From: Primula veris
Lineage: Eukaryota > Streptophyta > Magnoliopsida > Ericales > Primulaceae
Assembly (NCBI GenBank): GCA_963682055.1
Contig: OY821748.1
Location: forward strand, 2,547,001-2,611,000
Direction: 5' to 3'
DNA length: 64,000 nucleotides
Shown piece after piece: positions 62,201 through 64,000 of this stretch. A model generated the notes under the pieces. It ran no database searches and was not told the DNA's origin. It saw only the letters and a program-made list of their open reading frames with translations. Numbering within the stretch: the first letter of the stretch is position 1; every line of letters begins with the position of its first letter. The translations under genes and the position numbers were made by a program.

Positions 62201-64000
62201 AGAGAATGGTCACCAAGATATTCTCTAAGAACATAGGCCGAACCATGGAGGTCTATATCGACGACATGGTGGTAAAAAGCACCCAGGAGGGGGACCACCT
62301 ATCCGACCTGAGAGAGGTGTTCGAAACAATACGAAGGCATGACCTGAAGCTGAACGCCTCTAAATGTGCCTTTGGGGTAGGCGCCGGCAAATTCCTGGGG
62401 TTCATGGTGACCCACCGCGGCATCGAAGCGAACCCGTCCCAGATCTCTGCCTTGAAGAATTTGAAAACACCTGAGAAGAGAAGGGACATACAAAAGCTAG
62501 CCGGAATGGCTGCCGCCCTCAACCGATTTATTGCCCGGTTCGGGGATCGATGCAAGCCGTTCTTTACGGCCTTGAAAGCTCAGAAAAAATTCGAATGGAC
62601 CGATGAATGCCGGCGTGCGTTCACTGAGCTGGCGGACTACCTCGGAAGTCCGCCCCTTCTAACCAAGCCGGACCCAGGCGACGTCCTTACCCTATACCTC
62701 GCCGTGTCCGAGATAGCCGTCAGCGCCGTCCTCATCAAGGAACTCGACCGGGAGCAAAGACCTATCTATTACGTGAGCAAAACTCTCCTCGATGCCGAGG
62801 CTAGGTATATGCCCTTGGAAAAACTCGTCCTGGCCCTCGTCGTGGCCTCACGAAAACTTGCTCACTATTTCTCTGCACACAGCATTGTGGTCTATACTGA
62901 CCAGCCTGTGCGAGAAATACTCCAAAAGGGGGATCTCTCTCGACGAATGATGAAGTGGGCCTGCCACTTGAACGCCTACGACATCAGCTATGCGCCGCGA
63001 ACGTCCGTCAAGGGACAGGCCCTGGCCGACTTCGTGGCAGAATTCACTGGGACGACGCAATGCCCCGACATCACAGGTTGTGCCCCAGAGACCTGGACCT
63101 TGCACACGGATGGAGCCGCCAATAAGAAAGGGTCCGGCCTCGGCGTCGTGCTCCGATCTCCCCAAGGGGATGTGATCGAGAAGTCCATCCAACTTGGCTT
63201 CAGAGCCACCAATAACAAGGCCGAATATGAGGCCGTCATCGCCGGCTTAAAAATGGCCCGAAGCCTCGGAATCAAAAAGATACTGGTGCATACGGACTCT
63301 CAATTAGTCAGCAGCCAAATCAGTGGCGAATTTCAGACGAAGGACGACAGAATGGCCAGCTACGTGGTTGTCGCTTCCGGAATACTCCAAAGCTTCGAAT
63401 GTCAAGAAATCATCAACATCAACAGAAACGAGAACACCCACGCCGATGCACTAGCGACCCTAGCCTCGGTCATGAGTGATAAGAAAGAGAGAGTCATCAC
63501 CATAGAATATGTCCCTTCGCCTAGCATCGAGGCTAAGGCAACAATTAACATGGTGACTGACCTCCCGCCGGAGCCGAGCTGGATGGACCCCATAATCGAA
63601 TACCATCGCTCTGGTGATCTTCCCAATGATAAGAAGGAGGCCGAGAAAATAAGGAGAACGGCACCGGGATTCTGGATAGCTCCCAATGACAAACTCTATA
63701 AAAGATCGTTCTCTGGCCCCTACTTACTCTGCGTCCACCCCGACATGGTAATAAAAGTCATGGAGGAAATTCACGAGGGAACGTGTGGGAGCCATACCGG
63801 GGGCAGATCGCTGGCCAACCGAGCCCTGACCCACGGGTATTGGTGGCCCCTCATGCAGAAGGACGCCAAAGCTTTCGTACTCAGGTGCGAGAAGTGTCAG
63901 AAGTACGCACCCATACCCCATGCCCCGGCGCAAAAAATGAGCAGCGTGACCTCGCCCTGGCCCTTTGCGCAGTGGGGCATGGATATCGTCGGACCATTCC
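59242..64000 (+). CDS. Gag-Pol polyprotein, Ty3/Gypsy Tat lineage (partial, 1586 codons in window)
   Basis: Encodes the structural and enzymatic proteins of the retrotransposon. I read the whole frame from the ATG at 59242 to the last base without a stop. Domains: N-terminal charged region; Retrotrans_gag core (about 209-335, WFQSLP, WDDLAYDFAHRF); atypical zinc knuckle CEYHRGRGHHTNEC (about 483-497); protease with D628-Q-G, a DQG form of the usual D[ST]G, then ASVNILF; reverse transcriptase (about 875-1065) with VCIDYTSLNKACPKDPFPLP, FLDACSGYHQI and YIDDM (D1007, D1008); first RNase H (about 1117-1270) whose first strand reads YLAVSEIAVSAVL and lacks the usual Asp; second, archaeal-type RNase H (about 1285-1410) with HTDGAA, NKAEYEA, VHTDSQ and THADALA, so its catalytic acids are present; integrase zinc finger (H...H...CEKCQ) and the start of the core (WGMDIVGP). 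The frame continues beyond the window. Confidence 0.95.
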   Translation, partial: MSGNNRFDTPSSRPPHVLGMPRTLSFDETPRTASTREPVPLTATAPAPRSRAELTEMMIDIHQKELVALAAQKALIASLMEPELEPAQGASQDKSAPVPVKSVMSRLGPLRRPPLETPREPARGAESEHSQEGNSRRDNERSIHSRLRWQDGSRDSRPESSHAQTDKPPRTRRRGRRGRHDAAGEAALKIVASTRSTPFSDEIEYSVPPRNFIAPILQTFNADSDPEAHLRHYRYQMNHWSHLDQLMCRCFPASLGRLASKWFQSLPVNSIHCWDDLAYDFAHRFINLKERAAQPEQLYQVRVQSKETLENYDSRFWLKHAECADCPDSTAIAAFRQNMVVGSRIRNEMIATPPNSVPQLRSLIKQHIDIKKDMRSAGATRSVALIDQPRDRFVATSPRRNRPIAERMERPRTGRNPQPAPKRRKEDPRPGHQTPVASGSGAAYSTTFRLPLVDLLNKIENEPFFSWPLPLRNEPAPGPNDKICEYHRGRGHHTNECHGLKARLEGWVRDGLMDKYVKSRRESDRDGERVDESRRDLPPPVMICHVIHSGPKRSIQNGAERTSAREALMKQHVCLAESSSPRKRYKRSSKPDVSFTDFDLVGVDVPHTDALVISAQIGLCAVGRILVDQGASVNILFEDLFRKMGLKEEQLETDVPPLYGFNSEAVRPKGNITLPVKTGTKVMSVEFTVVNVPSVYNVILGRPWLHGVDGISSTLHQKVKYPTDSGVETISGNQKVSRSCAMAVYSGKEMMPAQSAMNIEAEDPKLLRELNKKMGPEAEDKVEEGLLKIQIPGYDEDHFFMVGAKLTKPEVTDLVELLIQHLDNFAWGPSEMPGISSDLACHRLNVNPDAKPVMQKGRRVSPEHADAINEEVEKLLLAGAIREIYYPRWLANPVVVPKKNGKLRVCIDYTSLNKACPKDPFPLPKIDQIVDSTAGAARMSFLDACSGYHQIPMSEADQEKTAFITPRGNYCYKVMPFGLKNAGATYQRMVTKIFSKNIGRTMEVYIDDMVVKSTQEGDHLSDLREVFETIRRHDLKLNASKCAFGVGAGKFLGFMVTHRGIEANPSQISALKNLKTPEKRRDIQKLAGMAAALNRFIARFGDRCKPFFTALKAQKKFEWTDECRRAFTELADYLGSPPLLTKPDPGDVLTLYLAVSEIAVSAVLIKELDREQRPIYYVSKTLLDAEARYMPLEKLVLALVVASRKLAHYFSAHSIVVYTDQPVREILQKGDLSRRMMKWACHLNAYDISYAPRTSVKGQALADFVAEFTGTTQCPDITGCAPETWTLHTDGAANKKGSGLGVVLRSPQGDVIEKSIQLGFRATNNKAEYEAVIAGLKMARSLGIKKILVHTDSQLVSSQISGEFQTKDDRMASYVVVASGILQSFECQEIININRNENTHADALATLASVMSDKKERVITIEYVPSPSIEAKATINMVTDLPPEPSWMDPIIEYHRSGDLPNDKKEAEKIRRTAPGFWIAPNDKLYKRSFSGPYLLCVHPDMVIKVMEEIHEGTCGSHTGGRSLANRALTHGYWWPLMQKDAKAFVLRCEKCQKYAPIPHAPAQKMSSVTSPWPFAQWGMDIVGPF

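Larger units (their letters stand above)
58509..64000 (+). mobile_element. Ty3/Gypsy Tat-lineage LTR retrotransposon, 5' part
   Basis: GC-rich sequence with an abrupt compositional change from its flank. It has a 5' LTR (58509-59180), a primer-binding-site region (ATTGGTGCCGTCTGTGGG, from 59181) and an uninterrupted gag-pol frame from 59242 to the window edge. Domain order gag, protease, RT, RNase H, second (archaeal-type) RNase H, integrase is that of the Tat lineage. The 3' end and 3' LTR are outside the window. The intact frame suggests a young, possibly autonomous copy. Confidence 0.92.

Noticed and set aside
61771..62298. Minus-strand open frames of up to 175 aa within the Gypsy element
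   Set aside because: They are antisense shadows of the continuous gag-pol frame on the plus strand, which has recognisable RT motifs at the same place.

Overview
The window is nuclear DNA of a flowering plant, most likely a eudicot. It has AT-rich intergenic DNA, GT-AG introns of 70 to 1600 bases, plant-specific gene families (S1-type secreted proteins, a GT14 glucuronosyltransferase-like enzyme, a plant C2-lipase) and layers of nested plant transposons. The species cannot be named from sequence alone.

Layout. 1.4-11.6 kb: an 18-exon gene for a probably plastid-targeted C2-domain/class 3 lipase (850 aa). 11.9-22.2 kb: a transposon-rich stretch with two intact S1/SPH secreted-protein genes on the minus strand (13.5 and 19.0 kb), several CACTA-type MITEs (one nested in another), a MULE-type MITE, a large AT-rich foldback region with a minisatellite core, and LTR debris. 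22.78-35.16 kb: one 12.4-kb CACTA (En/Spm) element with a TAC target duplication. It carries an intron-containing fragment of the chaperonin gene CCT-eta and a remnant resembling plant Transposase_24. A 6.9-kb Copia-type LTR element (23.24-30.18 kb) is inserted inside it. 38.4-40.5 kb: a four-exon F-box gene. 42.1-42.5 kb: a broken third SPH copy. 43.0-50.0 kb: an 18-exon mitochondrial chaperonin CPN60/HSP60 gene. 51.5-55.9 kb: a four-exon GT14 gene. 58.5-64.0 kb: the 5' LTR and an uninterrupted gag-pol reading frame of a Ty3/Gypsy Tat-lineage element that runs off the window.

The most unusual object is the nested Copia element. Its 215-bp LTRs look identical and it has a clean CTAAT duplication, so it moved recently. 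Yet its gag-pol region is reduced to collinear, frameshifted traces, and the reverse transcriptase segment that normally carries YVDD is missing. In place of coding capacity, about 5 kb of the interior reads as an almost continuous series of short, mostly perfect hairpins, many nested into multi-branch junctions. Many share an 8-nt loop of the type C-C-N-G-N-N-G-N (most often CCTGTCGT or CCAGTCGT). In the repeats near its 3' end the stem sequences change while pairing is kept. This resembles a non-autonomous, structured-RNA (LARD-like) retroelement mobilised in trans.

The host genes are unrelated housekeeping or accessory genes and form no functional cluster. The SPH genes are a dispersed local family.
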